Assembly: GCA_910588905.1 (NCBI GenBank)
Contig: CAJURZ010000002.1
Coordinates: forward strand, 1-64,000
Length of the DNA: 64,000 bases
Reading direction: 5' to 3'
Origin: an uncultured Eggerthellaceae bacterium
Lineage (GTDB): Bacteria; Actinomycetota; Coriobacteriia; Coriobacteriales; Eggerthellaceae
The notes under the pieces were generated by a model. The model had not been told where the DNA came from and searched no databases. It was given only the letters and a program-made list of their open reading frames with translations. Positions 34,706 to 45,825 of the stretch are shown here, piece after piece. The position numbers were made by a program, and so were the translations under genes. The number at the start of each line of letters is the position of its first letter. Position 1 is the stretch's first letter.

Positions 34706-37476
34706 CAGGCATCACCCTTGTCCTTCGGCTTGTTGGGACGCCGAACATCCTTCGGTCCCCTCTTGTGCTTGCTGGTGGGGAGCCCGTAATGGTTGCGGCT
34801 CTGCTTGTGGTCCTGCTTTCCAAGCTGCGCCTCTGCTTCCGCCTCAGCCGAAGCAGCATCATCCGCCCCCGCCGTGCGCTCTGCCACGGTCGTGACCTTC
34901 TTCTCCGCCTCAAGGCGAGCCACGGGCACCTGGACGATGCCGGTGGTATAGGCAGCGTCGAAGGAGAACAGGCCTATCTGCGAACCGTACTTCTTCGCCA
35001 GCTTCGCATAGCGCTTCTCGCGCGTCTTCCACATGCTGTAGAGCGGCGTTGCCACGGCGATGGAGGAATAGGAACCGGCTACCAGGCCGATGACCATGGC
35101 GAAGGCGAAGTCCTTCAAGGTCTCACCGCCGAAGAAGAGCATGGCCAGCACCGGCACCAACGACGTGAGCGTGGTATTGATGGTGCGCACGAACACCTGG
35201 TTCATGGAGTGGTTGGCCATGGTCATGAAGGTACAGCGGATGTTCTCCGCCTTCATGTTGTCGTTGATGCGATGGAACACGACCACCGTGTCATAGAGCG
35301 AATAGCCTAGGATGGTGAGCAACGCTGCGATGGTGTTGGGGTTCACCTCGCGGCCCACCAAGGCATAGATACCCATGACCAGGATCAGGTCATGCAAGAG
35401 CGTGACCACGGCGATGACGCCCATCTTGTATTCGAACCGGATGCCTATGTAGATGATGATGAGCACCAATGATACGCAGAAGGCCAAAAGCGACGAATTG
35501 ATGACGCTCGTGCCCCAGTCAGGACCGATGGTGTCAACACCCACATCTTGGCTGGCGATGCCCAGCTTCTCAGCCACATCATTGGCCTTGGCATTCATAT
35601 CAGCAGCATCGGCATTGGCCGTGCGCACCAGGAAGCCGTTCTCGCCGGACGTCACCGTAGTCTGGATGGACACATCCTCCTCACCCAGCTCCGCGAAGGC
35701 AGAGCGCAGGTCATCGGTGGTGATGTCTCCCGTATTCGTGTAGGTGACCGAAGAGCCGCCCACGAACTCGATGCCGAAGTTGAAACCCTTGAAGCCCATG
35801 ACCGCCAAGCAGGCCACCATGGCGACCGCAGCGATGGAGAGGAATACCTTGCGCACGCCCAGGAAGTTGATGTCACGCTTGAGGAAGCGGCCCCGGATCT
35901 TCTTCTGGGCGTCCTTTGCTACCGCCTTGCCCTTCGCTAACCCGTTGCGCTCCTCCAGGACCTCCAGCGACTCCTCCGGATCCACCTGCTCAGCCGTCTC
36001 AGCCTCAGCCACGGAGACGCCTTCGGCCTCTGCCAGCTCACGGTAGCCCGCTGCTGCCGCTTCACAATCCTTGATGCCCCAGAAACCCGGGTGCTTCGCG
36101 ATGGACCGCGGTGCCAGCAGGCGGATGAGCGGCGCCTTGAACAAGAGCATCATGGCGATATCGCAGAAGATGCCCAGAGAAAGCGTCAGACCGAAGCCCT
36201 TGACCCCAGCACTCGCCAAGAAGAAGAGGCAGAGAGCGGAGACCAGGGTGACGGAGTCAGCGTCAATGGAGGTGAGGATGGCGTGCTTCACACCGGACTG
36301 GCTGGCAGCACGCACGCTCTTGCCCATGCGGATCTCCTCGCGGAAGCGCTCCACGGTGAGGATGGAGGAGTCGGCCGCCATACCGATGGTGAGCACGATG
36401 CCCGCGATGCCCGCCAGGGACAGGCTGAACAGCCCGAAGGCGGAGAGCGCCGCCAGGATGCCCAGATAGATGATGGCGAACACCAGCATGGCGCTGGCGG
36501 TGATGATGCCCAGGCCCTTATAGAAGAACAGCAGGTACAGCATGACCAGGGCCAAGCCGATAAGCACCACGATGAGGCCTGCATAGAGTGCATCCTGGCC
36601 CAAGGTGGGGCCTACCACCTGGCTGGTGGAGAATTCGAAGTTCACCGGCAGCGAACCGCTTTCCAGAACAGCCTGGAATGCCTTGGCCTCATCCGCAGAA
36701 TAGTTGCCGGTGATGGAGACATTGCCATCGGAGATGATGGACTGCACCGCTGGGGCGCTCTCCACGTTGTTGTCCAGCAGGATGACGATCTGACCCTGTG
36801 TGACCACCAGATCACGCGTGGCCTCAGCGAAGGCCTCGGTGGCCTTCTGGTCAAGATCCAGATTCACGGCGTAGTAGGCGCTCGTCTGGCTGGCACGGTC
36901 TACCGTCACTCGCTCCAAGCTATCTCCGGTGAACATGGTGGTATAGATGCTGGGATCCACCTTGAGTTCTTTGCCCTCTTCAGCCGGGAAGGAATAGCCG
37001 AAGTCATCCTTGATGGTGGCGAATTCCCCGTAGTTGCCATTCTGGATCTCTTGGACCACCTGGTCATCCGTGAAGGAATCCAGACGTGCGAAGGCCAACT
37101 GACCCGTGGACCCGATGGTCTCCAAAGCCTGTTCGGCATCCTCCAGACCAGGGATCTGCACGAGGATCTGGTCAGTCCCCTGCACCTGAACGGTGGCCTC
37201 AGAGGCACCGAGGGCATTCACGCGGTTCTCGATGATGGTGCGCGCAAGCTCCATGTCCTCCGTCGTGACCTCTTGGCCCTCATCAGGGTTGGCCGACAGC
37301 ACCACAGATAGGCCGCCCCGGATATCCAAGCCTTGGGTGATCTTGTCTTGGGGAGGCGTGAACAGGATGATGGACCCGATGATCAGCAGGGCTGAGATGA
37401 CCAGAAGCCAGATATTGCGGCGCTCCTTCGTCCGCACCGGCTTCTTCTTCGGCGTCTTCGCGCGCTCTAGTGCCAT
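34705..37476 (-). CDS. secDF: Fused protein translocase subunit SecDF
   Basis: The 923-residue protein joins SecD (about residues 1-490, with TQGLDIRGGLSVVLSANPDE and AGIAGIVLTIGMAADSSILT) to SecF (about 530-830, with FNFGIEFVGGSSVTYTNTGD and LTILGYSLYDTVVVFHRIND) and ends in a basic tail of about 80 residues. It uses the proton motive force to assist late steps of Sec export. The start at 37476 has AAGGAG nine bases upstream. YajC, the usual neighbour between tgt and secD, is missing from this interval. Confidence 0.96.
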   Translation of the reverse strand: MALERAKTPKKKPVRTKERRNIWLLVISALLIIGSIILFTPPQDKITQGLDIRGGLSVVLSANPDEGQEVTTEDMELARTIIENRVNALGASEATVQVQGTDQILVQIPGLEDAEQALETIGSTGQLAFARLDSFTDDQVVQEIQNGNYGEFATIKDDFGYSFPAEEGKELKVDPSIYTTMFTGDSLERVTVDRASQTSAYYAVNLDLDQKATEAFAEATRDLVVTQGQIVILLDNNVESAPAVQSIISDGNVSITGNYSADEAKAFQAVLESGSLPVNFEFSTSQVVGPTLGQDALYAGLIVVLIGLALVMLYLLFFYKGLGIITASAMLVFAIIYLGILAALSAFGLFSLSLAGIAGIVLTIGMAADSSILTVERFREEIRMGKSVRAASQSGVKHAILTSIDADSVTLVSALCLFFLASAGVKGFGLTLSLGIFCDIAMMLLFKAPLIRLLAPRSIAKHPGFWGIKDCEAAAAGYRELAEAEGVSVAEAETAEQVDPEESLEVLEERNGLAKGKAVAKDAQKKIRGRFLKRDINFLGVRKVFLSIAAVAMVACLAVMGFKGFNFGIEFVGGSSVTYTNTGDITTDDLRSAFAELGEEDVSIQTTVTSGENGFLVRTANADAADMNAKANDVAEKLGIASQDVGVDTIGPDWGTSVINSSLLAFCVSLVLIIIYIGIRFEYKMGVIAVVTLLHDLILVMGIYALVGREVNPNTIAALLTILGYSLYDTVVVFHRINDNMKAENIRCTFMTMANHSMNQVFVRTINTTLTSLVPVLAMLFFGGETLKDFAFAMVIGLVAGSYSSIAVATPLYSMWKTREKRYAKLAKKYGSQIGLFSFDAAYTTGIVQVPVARLEAEKKVTTVAERTAGADDAASAEAEAEAQLGKQDHKQSRNHYGLPTSKHKRGPKDVRRPNKPKDKGDA

Positions 37477-37545
37477 GGAAGCTTGCTCCTTAGATCGCAT
37501 TTGCGCATTTTTGCAGTAACTTCAGTATTCTGCCACAACTCAGAC

Positions 37546-39640
<2,095 letters not shown>

Positions 39641-39677
39641 GCTCATCCCTCCGTCTTCGCGCGTTAGTCTGACGTGC

Positions 39678-39684
39678 TAGTATA
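39678..39684. promoter_or_regulatory. Shared -10 dyad for divergent queH and HAD-tgt transcription
   Basis: Plus strand: TGCTAGTAT, an extended -10 box, ends 7 bases before the queH ATG. Minus strand: TATACT, overlapping the same bases, is a good -10 for the HAD-tgt unit with a leader of about 30 bases. The two start regions thus overlap over 50 bases. Confidence 0.5.
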
Positions 39685-39690
39685 CCCCGC

Positions 39691-40458
39691 ATGACCCTCC
39701 CTTCTGACACATTCCATCCCCAGAGCGCACCTCAGCGGCTCTTGCTCCATGTCTGCTGCGGTCCCTGTTCCACAGCTCCCTTGCGAACGCTGCGCCAACG
39801 GGGGGTCGAGCTCTGCATCCATTTCGCGAACTCCAATATCGCCCCTGCGTCGGAATACGAGCACCGGCTCCAGACCGCCCGTAGCTATGCCGAAGGGCTC
39901 GGGATCCCGTTCGTCGAAGGCGCTTATCGGCCCCAGGCCTGGTCCGATATCGTGCGAGACGTCCCAACTGAGTCGCGCATCTCAGCCGATGGCATGACCC
40001 CGCCTCCGGAGCGCTGTCGTGCCTGCTACCGCCTGCGCTTCACCGAGGCGGCCCGCTATGCGGCTGGCCACGGATTCAGCCATGTGGGCACCACCCTGTC
40101 CGTGAGCCCCTACCAATATAGGGACATCATCCGTGAGGAGCTGGAACGCGCCTGCGCCGCTGCGGGCGTTGAGCCGTTCTTCGAGGACTATTCACCGCTG
40201 TATCCGGAAACGGTGTCCGCCTCTAAGGAAGCCGGGCTCTATCGCCAGGACTACTGCGGGTGCCTGCCCTCCAGGGCCGAGGCGGATGCCGGGCGCACGG
40301 CACGGAAAGCCGAACGGGAAGCCCGCAAGGCTGCGCGCGCTGAAGCGCGCAAGGAAGCAGAAGCTACCTTGGATGAGCGCCGGGCCGAACGCGCTGCCTA
40401 CGATGCCAAGCAGGCTCGCAAACGCGCTCTCAAGAACGCCCTGCGCGCAAAGGGGTAG
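39691..40458 (+). CDS. queH: Epoxyqueuosine reductase QueH with charged C-terminal tail
   Basis: The 255-residue protein carries the QueH cysteine pattern: LHVCCGPCSTA (C22, C23, C26), RCRACYRLR (C109, C112) and DYCGC (C189, C191), with the HFANSNIAP and TTLSVSPYQYRD blocks. QueH reduces epoxyqueuosine to queuosine, the last step of the pathway, replacing cobalamin-dependent QueG. Residues 200-255 form an Arg, Lys, Glu and Ala-rich helix not needed for the core fold. No ribosome site precedes the ATG and a -10-like sequence is seven bases away, so the mRNA is probably leaderless. Confidence 0.93.
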   Translation: MTLPSDTFHPQSAPQRLLLHVCCGPCSTAPLRTLRQRGVELCIHFANSNIAPASEYEHRLQTARSYAEGLGIPFVEGAYRPQAWSDIVRDVPTESRISADGMTPPPERCRACYRLRFTEAARYAAGHGFSHVGTTLSVSPYQYRDIIREELERACAAAGVEPFFEDYSPLYPETVSASKEAGLYRQDYCGCLPSRAEADAGRTARKAEREARKAARAEARKEAEATLDERRAERAAYDAKQARKRALKNALRAKG

Positions 40459-40493
40459 ACGCATTGATATACGGTCAGCCCAGGTGAAAGAGC

Positions 40494-40580
40494 GGGTCGA
40501 ACACGTTCGACCCCTACGAAGACCGCGTGGCATTTCCATTGTAGGGGTCGACCGTGGTCGACCCCTACGGGCAACCTGAC
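40494..40580. repeat. Dispersed palindromic repeat, copy B (two facing hairpins)
   Basis: Hairpin 1 is GGGTCGAAC AC GTTCGACCC (40494-40513) followed by CTACG. Hairpin 2 is GTAGGGGTCGACC GT then its complement (40541-40568). The flank GGGCAACCTGACA (40569-40581) resembles the flank of copy C. It fills the 154-base gap between queH and queA. Confidence 0.75.
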
Positions 40581-40604
40581 AGGGGGATGCTATGGCGGTA
40601 CAAT
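40576..40604 (+). promoter_or_regulatory. Strong sigma70 promoter of queA inside the repeat flank
   Basis: CTGACA (40576-40581) and TACAAT (40599-40604) are separated by exactly 17 bases. Transcription should begin about 7 bases later, at or next to the queA ATG (40613), with no ribosome site in between. The -35 box lies in the conserved flank of repeat copy B. Confidence 0.65.
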
Positions 40605-40612
40605 AACCAGCC

Positions 40613-41707
40613 ATGAAGACCGCCGATTTCAACTATGAGCTCCCATCTGAGCTGATCGCCCAGAGCCCGCATGTGCCGCGGGATGAGTGCCGTTTGCTGG
40701 TGCTCGATCGGGCAACGGGCGCACTGGAAGACCGCATCTTCCGGGATATCCTGGACTATCTGCGCCCGGGAGACCTGCTCGTTGCCAACGAGACCCGGGT
40801 GCTCCCGGCTCGCCTGTTGGGCCACAAGCGCGGTACCGGTGGAGAGGCAGAGGTGTTCTTGCTCCGAGAAGCGCAAGGACCAGAACCGCGCACCAACACC
40901 GTGGCCTTCTGGGAAGCGCTCGTGCGTCCCGGCAAGCGCTTGAAGCCCGGAAGCGGTGCCATCGTGGACTTCCTGGCACCAGATGGGTCTGTGGCCCTTT
41001 CGGCCGAAGTGGTGGACTGGGCGGCCAATGCTCAGAAGGGAGAGCGTCTCGTACGCCTCTCCACAGAGCTGCCTTCCCTGGATGAGGCCCTGCACGCAGC
41101 TGGCCGAACGCCTCTCCCTCCCTACATAAAAGGCTACGCCGGAGATGATGAGCTGTATCAAACGGTCTACGCTCAGCGAGAGAGCTCAGCTGCCGCCCCC
41201 ACCGCAGGCCTCCATTTCACTCCTGAGCTCATCCAAGCCTGCCAAGCCCAAGGCGTGAAGTGGGAAACAGTCGAGCTGGAAGTGGGACTGGACACCTTTC
41301 GCGTGGTAGATGAAGAGGATGCCGAAGACCACGCCATGCACACAGAACGCTATACCGTACCCGAAGCCACCGTTCGCGCCATCCAGCGCACCAAGGAGGC
41401 AGGAGGCCGCGTCTTCGCCGTAGGCACCACCAGCGTGCGCTCTTTGGAGAGCGCTTGCCGGGATGCAGCGGGGGCCTTCGTCGGGCTCGAACCGAAGGAG
41501 CGCGCTGCCACCAGCCTGTTCCTGCTACCAGGCAGCCCATTCCACGTGGTGGATGGACTCATCACCAACTTCCATGTGCCGCGTTCCACGCTGATGATGC
41601 TGGTGTCTGCCTTCGCCAGCCGTGACCAGATCATGGAAGCCTATGCCCATGCCATTGCAGAGCGCTACCGGATGCTCTCCTTTGGCGATGCCATGTTGAT
41701 CCTATGA
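40613..41707 (+). CDS. queA: S-adenosylmethionine:tRNA ribosyltransferase-isomerase
   Basis: The 364-residue QueA transfers the ribosyl part of SAM to preQ1 in tRNA to make epoxyqueuosine. It starts MKTADFNYELPSELIAQSPH and carries the conserved blocks PGDLLVANETRVLPARL, SSAAPTAGLHFTPELI, VGTTSVRSLES and TNFHVPRSTLMMLVSAFA. Full length. It completes the set Tgt, QueA and QueH in this region, while QueD, QueE and QueC are absent from the window, so preQ1 may be made elsewhere or salvaged. Predicted leaderless mRNA. Confidence 0.97.
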   Translation: MKTADFNYELPSELIAQSPHVPRDECRLLVLDRATGALEDRIFRDILDYLRPGDLLVANETRVLPARLLGHKRGTGGEAEVFLLREAQGPEPRTNTVAFWEALVRPGKRLKPGSGAIVDFLAPDGSVALSAEVVDWAANAQKGERLVRLSTELPSLDEALHAAGRTPLPPYIKGYAGDDELYQTVYAQRESSAAAPTAGLHFTPELIQACQAQGVKWETVELEVGLDTFRVVDEEDAEDHAMHTERYTVPEATVRAIQRTKEAGGRVFAVGTTSVRSLESACRDAAGAFVGLEPKERAATSLFLLPGSPFHVVDGLITNFHVPRSTLMMLVSAFASRDQIMEAYAHAIAERYRMLSFGDAMLIL

Positions 41708-41709
41708 AA

Positions 41710-41741
41710 AAACCGGCCCTTCCCGAAGGAAGAGCCGGTTC
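41710..41741 (-). terminator. Intrinsic terminator of the cold-shock gene
   Basis: On the minus strand AACCGGCTCTTCC, a TTCG loop and GGAAGGGCCGGTT are followed by TTTTTC. It is a textbook terminator for the cold-shock gene and also sits right after the queA stop, so it may stop both transcripts. Confidence 0.85.
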
Positions 41742-41763
41742 GTAGGTTGTGTTTATGCTGCGC

Positions 41764-41967
41764 TTACAGTTTGCAGACGTTGCTTGCCTGCAGCTTGCCG
41801 TTCTGACCAGTGGTCACGTCGAAGGAGACTGCAGCCCCTTCATCCAGGGTCTTGAAGCCATCCATCTTGATCTCTGAGAAGTGAACGAACAGATCCTCAC
41901 CATCCGGCTGAGAGATGAATCCATAGCCCTTCTCGGGGTTGAACCACTTAACAGTACCTTCCGCCAT
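41764..41967 (-). CDS. Cold-shock domain protein (CspA family)
   Basis: The 67-residue protein is a complete cold-shock domain: [20 protein letters not shown] with the RNP1 motif KGYGFI, and RNP2 as DLFVHFSEI. It binds single-stranded RNA and DNA and acts as an RNA chaperone. A leader of about 100 bases with a stable hairpin precedes it. Ribosome site AGGAAAGAGG is upstream of the ATG. Confidence 0.97.
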   Translation of the reverse strand: MAEGTVKWFNPEKGYGFISQPDGEDLFVHFSEIKMDGFKTLDEGAAVSFDVTTGQNGKLQASNVCKL

Positions 41968-42078
41968 GCTAAATCCTCTTTCCTAAAGCCTTGCTCCCGC
42001 AAGACCTTGAACCGACGCTCAAGCTGTCACCTTCGCAGCTGGAGCATGCTCCCATTATGCGGAGCACGCATCACTATA
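41968..42078 (-). promoter_or_regulatory. Leader and candidate promoter of the cold-shock gene
   Basis: TATAGT on the minus strand (42078-42073) could be the -10 box, giving a leader of about 100 bases. Within it GCGTGCTCC and GGAGCATGC (42041-42069) form a hairpin, and GGAGCATGCTCC (42041-42052) is self-complementary, allowing two alternative folds. Long structured leaders are usual for cold-shock genes. Confidence 0.4.
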
Positions 42079-42174
42079 CGCTAATTATCTCCGTCCCGGG
42101 AGCAGATTTCAAAGCTCCTTGTTTTTCCTGCAAACTCGTTGCTGAATCGAAACCTTCATTTCGTTCGATTAGTG

Positions 42175-42600
42175 CTATGGCTCCGGCGTAAAGTCTGCCA
42201 ACGCCTCCGCGAGGATGGGCTCCATGGCCTGGGAGCCGCCCTCCATATCCGAGATATCATGCCCATAGGCCTCAGCGATAGCCCTGGCTTGATCCTGCCG
42301 AAGAGCAGCCAGCTCCTCATTCCCCGCCTCTGCCTGATAGGCTGAGGCGAGCAGGATGGATCGAGCCACATATTCTGAGACTCCTGGGTCAGTACCCATG
42401 ACCTGCATGATCTGGGCGATGGAATCCGGTGCCAACGCCAGGAAGGCCCCTCCATCCAACGCCACCGCCTGACCCACAGCCTCCTCTAAGGAACGAGCGG
42501 CCTCTTCTGGGTCCTTCTGAGTTGACTGGAGCGTGATGGTGCGCATGACCGCCGTAGCCAGGTCCATCAGCATCTTCATGATGTAGTCTTGATGCAGCAT
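42175..42600 (-). CDS. Hypothetical protein, DUF6483-like
   Basis: The 141-residue soluble protein begins MLHQDYIMKMLMDLATAVMR and is otherwise alpha-helical and acidic with no catalytic motif I can name. The MxxQDYIM start and length resemble DUF6483 proteins of Firmicutes and Actinobacteria, but I am only moderately sure of that. It lies 23 bases after aspS on the same strand and may be transcribed with it. Confidence 0.65.
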   Translation of the reverse strand: MLHQDYIMKMLMDLATAVMRTITLQSTQKDPEEAARSLEEAVGQAVALDGGAFLALAPDSIAQIMQVMGTDPGVSEYVARSILLASAYQAEAGNEELAALRQDQARAIAEAYGHDISDMEGGSQAMEPILAEALADFTPEP

Positions 42601-42623
42601 GCAGCACCTTCGCAGATCCGCGC

Positions 42624-44402
42624 CTACAACAGGCGCAGATCCACTTCCTTGAGCTGGCGAGCGGTCACCTCAGAAGGCGCCCCCGTCATGGGATCCGCCG
42701 CACTGGAGGTCTTCGGGAACGCTATGACGTCTCGGATGGAATCCTTGCCTGCCAAGAGCATCACCAGACGGTCCAACCCCAAAGCGATGCCCCCATGAGG
42801 CGGCGTGCCCAAGGACAGCGCGTTCAGCAGATGGCCGAACTTCTCGTCGATATCCTCATCGCTGAGCCCCAGCACCCGCAACACGCGCCGCTGCTCTTCG
42901 GGATCATGGATGCGGATGGAACCGCCGCCCATCTCGTAGCCATCCATGACGATGTCGTAGGCGTAACTGCCGCAGGCCAAGGGGTCAGATTCCATGAGAT
43001 CGACGTCCTCATGGACGATCTTGCTGAAGGGATGGTGCTCAGCGGCGTACTTCTTCTCATCCTCGTCATACTTGAACATGGGAAAATCCACCACCCAGAG
43101 GAGCTCGTGGCCCTCCCGGGGGATATCCAGCAGATCGGCCATGTGCAAACGCAGGGCAGAGAGCACCGCATTGGCCACTTCGGGCTTATCGGCAGCGAAG
43201 AGGAGCAGGTCTCCCGGCTCGACCTCCATCTCTGCCTTGAGAGCAGCCCACTCGTCTTCGGTGAAGAACTTCTTGATGGGGCTCTTCTCTTCGCCGGAGG
43301 TGGTGAATGCCACCCAGGCCATGCCCTTGGCACCGTTGGCCTCAGCTATGCTGGCCAGCTTCTCTACATCCCCGCGGCTCCAGTCTCCGGCCCCCTTCGC
43401 ATTGATGGCCTTCACCACGCCACCGGACTGCGCCACGCTGGCGAACACCTTGAAGCCCGTGTCGCGCACGATGTCGGTGATGTCATGGAGCAGCATGCCG
43501 AAGCGGGTATCCGGCCGATCGCAGCCGTACTTATCCATTGCCTCTTGATAGGCCATGCGACGCAGCGGAGTGTCCAGCTCAAGCCCCACGGCCTTGAAGA
43601 CCTCTTGCAGAACGCCTTCCATCATGGTCATGACGTCATCTTCGGTGACGAAGGACATCTCGATATCCACCTGGGTGAATTCCGGCTGGCGATCAGCCCG
43701 CAGGTCCTCGTCGCGGAAGCAGCGGGCTATCTGGAAGTAGCGCTCTACCCCAGCTGCCATGAGCATCTGCTTGAACTGCTGAGGGCTTTGGGGCAACGCA
43801 TAGAACTTGCCCGGGTTCGGACGGCTGGGCACGATGTAGTCCCGAGCGCCTTCAGGGGTGGAGTTCGCCAGGATGGGCGTTTCCACCTCCACGAAGCCGC
43901 GCTCGTCCAGAGCCCGGCGCATGGCCTGCATCACCGTGTGGCGCAGATGCAGGCTCGCGTACATCTCCGGACGACGCAGGTCCAGATAGCGCCATCTCAT
44001 GCGCGTGGTCTCATCGGTTTCGATGCCGTCTTCTATGGCGAAGGGAGGCGTCACTGACTTGTTCAGCACCTCAAGGCTGCTGGCGAGGATCTCGATCTGA
44101 CCGGTGGCCATATCAGGGTTCACGGCATCGGCAGCACGCAGGCGCACGCGACCCTGCACCTTGAGGACGTCTTCACGGCCGACGTGCTCCGCCTTCGCGA
44201 AATCATCCGCGGATACGCAATCCGGATCCACCACGATCTGGGTGTATCCGGTGCGGTCACGCAGGTCTATGAAGATGAGGCCGCCATGGTCACGATTGTG
44301 CCAAGCCCAACCGGTGAGCGTCACCTCGCAGCCGTCGTCACTGGCGCGGAGCTGCCCGCAGGTAGCCGTATGCATGCTGTATTCATTGATGAGATCAGTC
44401 AT
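42624..44402 (-). CDS. aspS: Aspartyl-tRNA synthetase
   Basis: The 592-residue class II synthetase has the N-terminal OB fold ([20 protein letters not shown]), motif 1 near the P in [20 protein letters not shown], motif 2 with [20 protein letters not shown], the bacterial GAD insertion domain (residues 290-410) and motif 3 [12 protein letters not shown]. It should charge tRNA-Asp, and may be discriminating or not. A TACAAT -10 box (44451-44446 on the minus strand) inside the end of hisS could give it its own promoter. Confidence 0.97.
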   Translation of the reverse strand: MTDLINEYSMHTATCGQLRASDDGCEVTLTGWAWHNRDHGGLIFIDLRDRTGYTQIVVDPDCVSADDFAKAEHVGREDVLKVQGRVRLRAADAVNPDMATGQIEILASSLEVLNKSVTPPFAIEDGIETDETTRMRWRYLDLRRPEMYASLHLRHTVMQAMRRALDERGFVEVETPILANSTPEGARDYIVPSRPNPGKFYALPQSPQQFKQMLMAAGVERYFQIARCFRDEDLRADRQPEFTQVDIEMSFVTEDDVMTMMEGVLQEVFKAVGLELDTPLRRMAYQEAMDKYGCDRPDTRFGMLLHDITDIVRDTGFKVFASVAQSGGVVKAINAKGAGDWSRGDVEKLASIAEANGAKGMAWVAFTTSGEEKSPIKKFFTEDEWAALKAEMEVEPGDLLLFAADKPEVANAVLSALRLHMADLLDIPREGHELLWVVDFPMFKYDEDEKKYAAEHHPFSKIVHEDVDLMESDPLACGSYAYDIVMDGYEMGGGSIRIHDPEEQRRVLRVLGLSDEDIDEKFGHLLNALSLGTPPHGGIALGLDRLVMLLAGKDSIRDVIAFPKTSSAADPMTGAPSEVTARQLKEVDLRLL

Positions 44403-44453
44403 CGTCTCTCAGGTCCCTTTCGGTCAGATGATGTGAAACTGCCCTATTGTACG

Positions 44454-45767
44454 CTACCCGAGGATATCTTTCACCACGCCTGCCGCCACATCCTTGGGCA
44501 CCAGCTGCTCCTCATGGGAAGCCATATCCCTCACGCGCACATTGCCCGCTTCCAGCTCATCCGGCCCCAGGATGACCACCACCTGAGCCCCTAGCTTATC
44601 CGCCAGCTTGAACTGGCTCTTCAAAGAGCGCTGCTGATAATCCGTCTGAGCTGCCATGCCACCGTCTCGCAGGAGCTGGGCCAGGGCGAAGCCGTCCGTG
44701 CGTACCTCGTCATTCACGCAGGCGACGAATACCTGACAAGCCTGAGCCCGCGGGAACACACAGCCTGCCTCTTCCAGCACATCAGCGCAGCGCTCGAACC
44801 CGAGTGCGAAGCCGAAGCCCGGTGTGGGCCTGCCGCCCACCTCTTCTGCCAGCTTGTCATAGCGACCGCCTCCGCCGATGGCATTCTGAGCCTTATCCGA
44901 GCCAGCCACCTGCACCTCGAAGACCGTGCGCGTGTAGTAATCCAAGCCGCGCACGAGCCGCGGATCCTCAACATAGCCGATGCCCGCCAGCTCCAACAGG
45001 CTGCGTACCCGTGCGTAATGATCGGCGCAATCGGCGCACAGGAAGTCTGCGATCTTCGGCGCTCCTTCCATGACGGCAGCGCATCCCGGATCCTTGCAGT
45101 CGAAGGCGCGGAGCGGATTCAGCTCCATGCGCGTACGGCAGGTCTCGCAGAGCTGGCCCTCATGCTGCTCCATATAGGCACGCACCGCCTCCCGGTAGGC
45201 CGGACGACAGGCTTCGCACCCCATGGAGTTCACGAGCAAGGTCATGGACGAGGAGGGGATGCCCACTTCGGCGAAGAAGCGCATGAGCATGATGATGCCC
45301 TCGGCATCGATGGCGGGATCCTCTGCACCCAAGCATTCGATGCCCACCTGGTTGAACTCCCGCTGACGCCCCTTCTGGGGACGCTCCGCCCGGAACATCT
45401 GACCGGCGTACATGAGCTTCGCCGGAGGAGCCCCCTGAGGTACCAGGTCATGCTGGACAGCCGCACGCACCACCCCGGCCGTGCCCTCAGGGCGAAGGGA
45501 GAGCCTGCTCTTGCCCGACAGCTTCTCCCCATCCAGGAGCTTCGCCAGGTTCGCACCGGAGATGGCCGTGAACATCTCCTTGCTGACCACATCCGTGGCC
45601 TGGCCTATCCCCCGGACGAAGAGCTCCGTTCGCTCCATGACCGGCGTCTCCACGGAAAGATAGCCATACCGTCCGAAGACCTCTTGGGCCGTATGCTTGA
45701 ACTGCTCCCAGAAGAGCTTGCGATCGGGCAGCATGTCATAGGTACCCTCAGGTGCGTTGATCGCCAT
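44454..45767 (-). CDS. hisS: Histidyl-tRNA synthetase
   Basis: The 437-residue class II enzyme begins MAINAPEGTYDMLPDRKLFW and shows the HisRS signatures LRPEGTAGVVRAA (motif 2 region), FNQVGIECLG, RGLDYYTRTVFEVQ and GFGFALGFERC (motif 3), with the C-terminal anticodon-binding domain. It lies 51 bases ahead of aspS and 58 bases after leuB, in a run of minus-strand genes. Ribosome site AAAGGA. Confidence 0.97.
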   Translation of the reverse strand: MAINAPEGTYDMLPDRKLFWEQFKHTAQEVFGRYGYLSVETPVMERTELFVRGIGQATDVVSKEMFTAISGANLAKLLDGEKLSGKSRLSLRPEGTAGVVRAAVQHDLVPQGAPPAKLMYAGQMFRAERPQKGRQREFNQVGIECLGAEDPAIDAEGIIMLMRFFAEVGIPSSSMTLLVNSMGCEACRPAYREAVRAYMEQHEGQLCETCRTRMELNPLRAFDCKDPGCAAVMEGAPKIADFLCADCADHYARVRSLLELAGIGYVEDPRLVRGLDYYTRTVFEVQVAGSDKAQNAIGGGGRYDKLAEEVGGRPTPGFGFALGFERCADVLEEAGCVFPRAQACQVFVACVNDEVRTDGFALAQLLRDGGMAAQTDYQQRSLKSQFKLADKLGAQVVVILGPDELEAGNVRVRDMASHEEQLVPKDVAAGVVKDILG

Positions 45768-45825
45768 GGAACAGGTCCTTTCTTCTCATCCCTATAGAGC
45801 AAGCCGGAGCTCACCCTTCGATAGC

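Noticed and set aside
37477-37545. preQ1 riboswitch near tgt
   Set aside because: The gap is downstream of tgt, not upstream, and has no preQ1 aptamer pattern.
40459-40612. CRISPR-like repeat between queH and queA
   Set aside because: Only two hairpins of different sequence occur, with no regular spacers and no cas gene. The copies elsewhere show it is a dispersed palindromic repeat.
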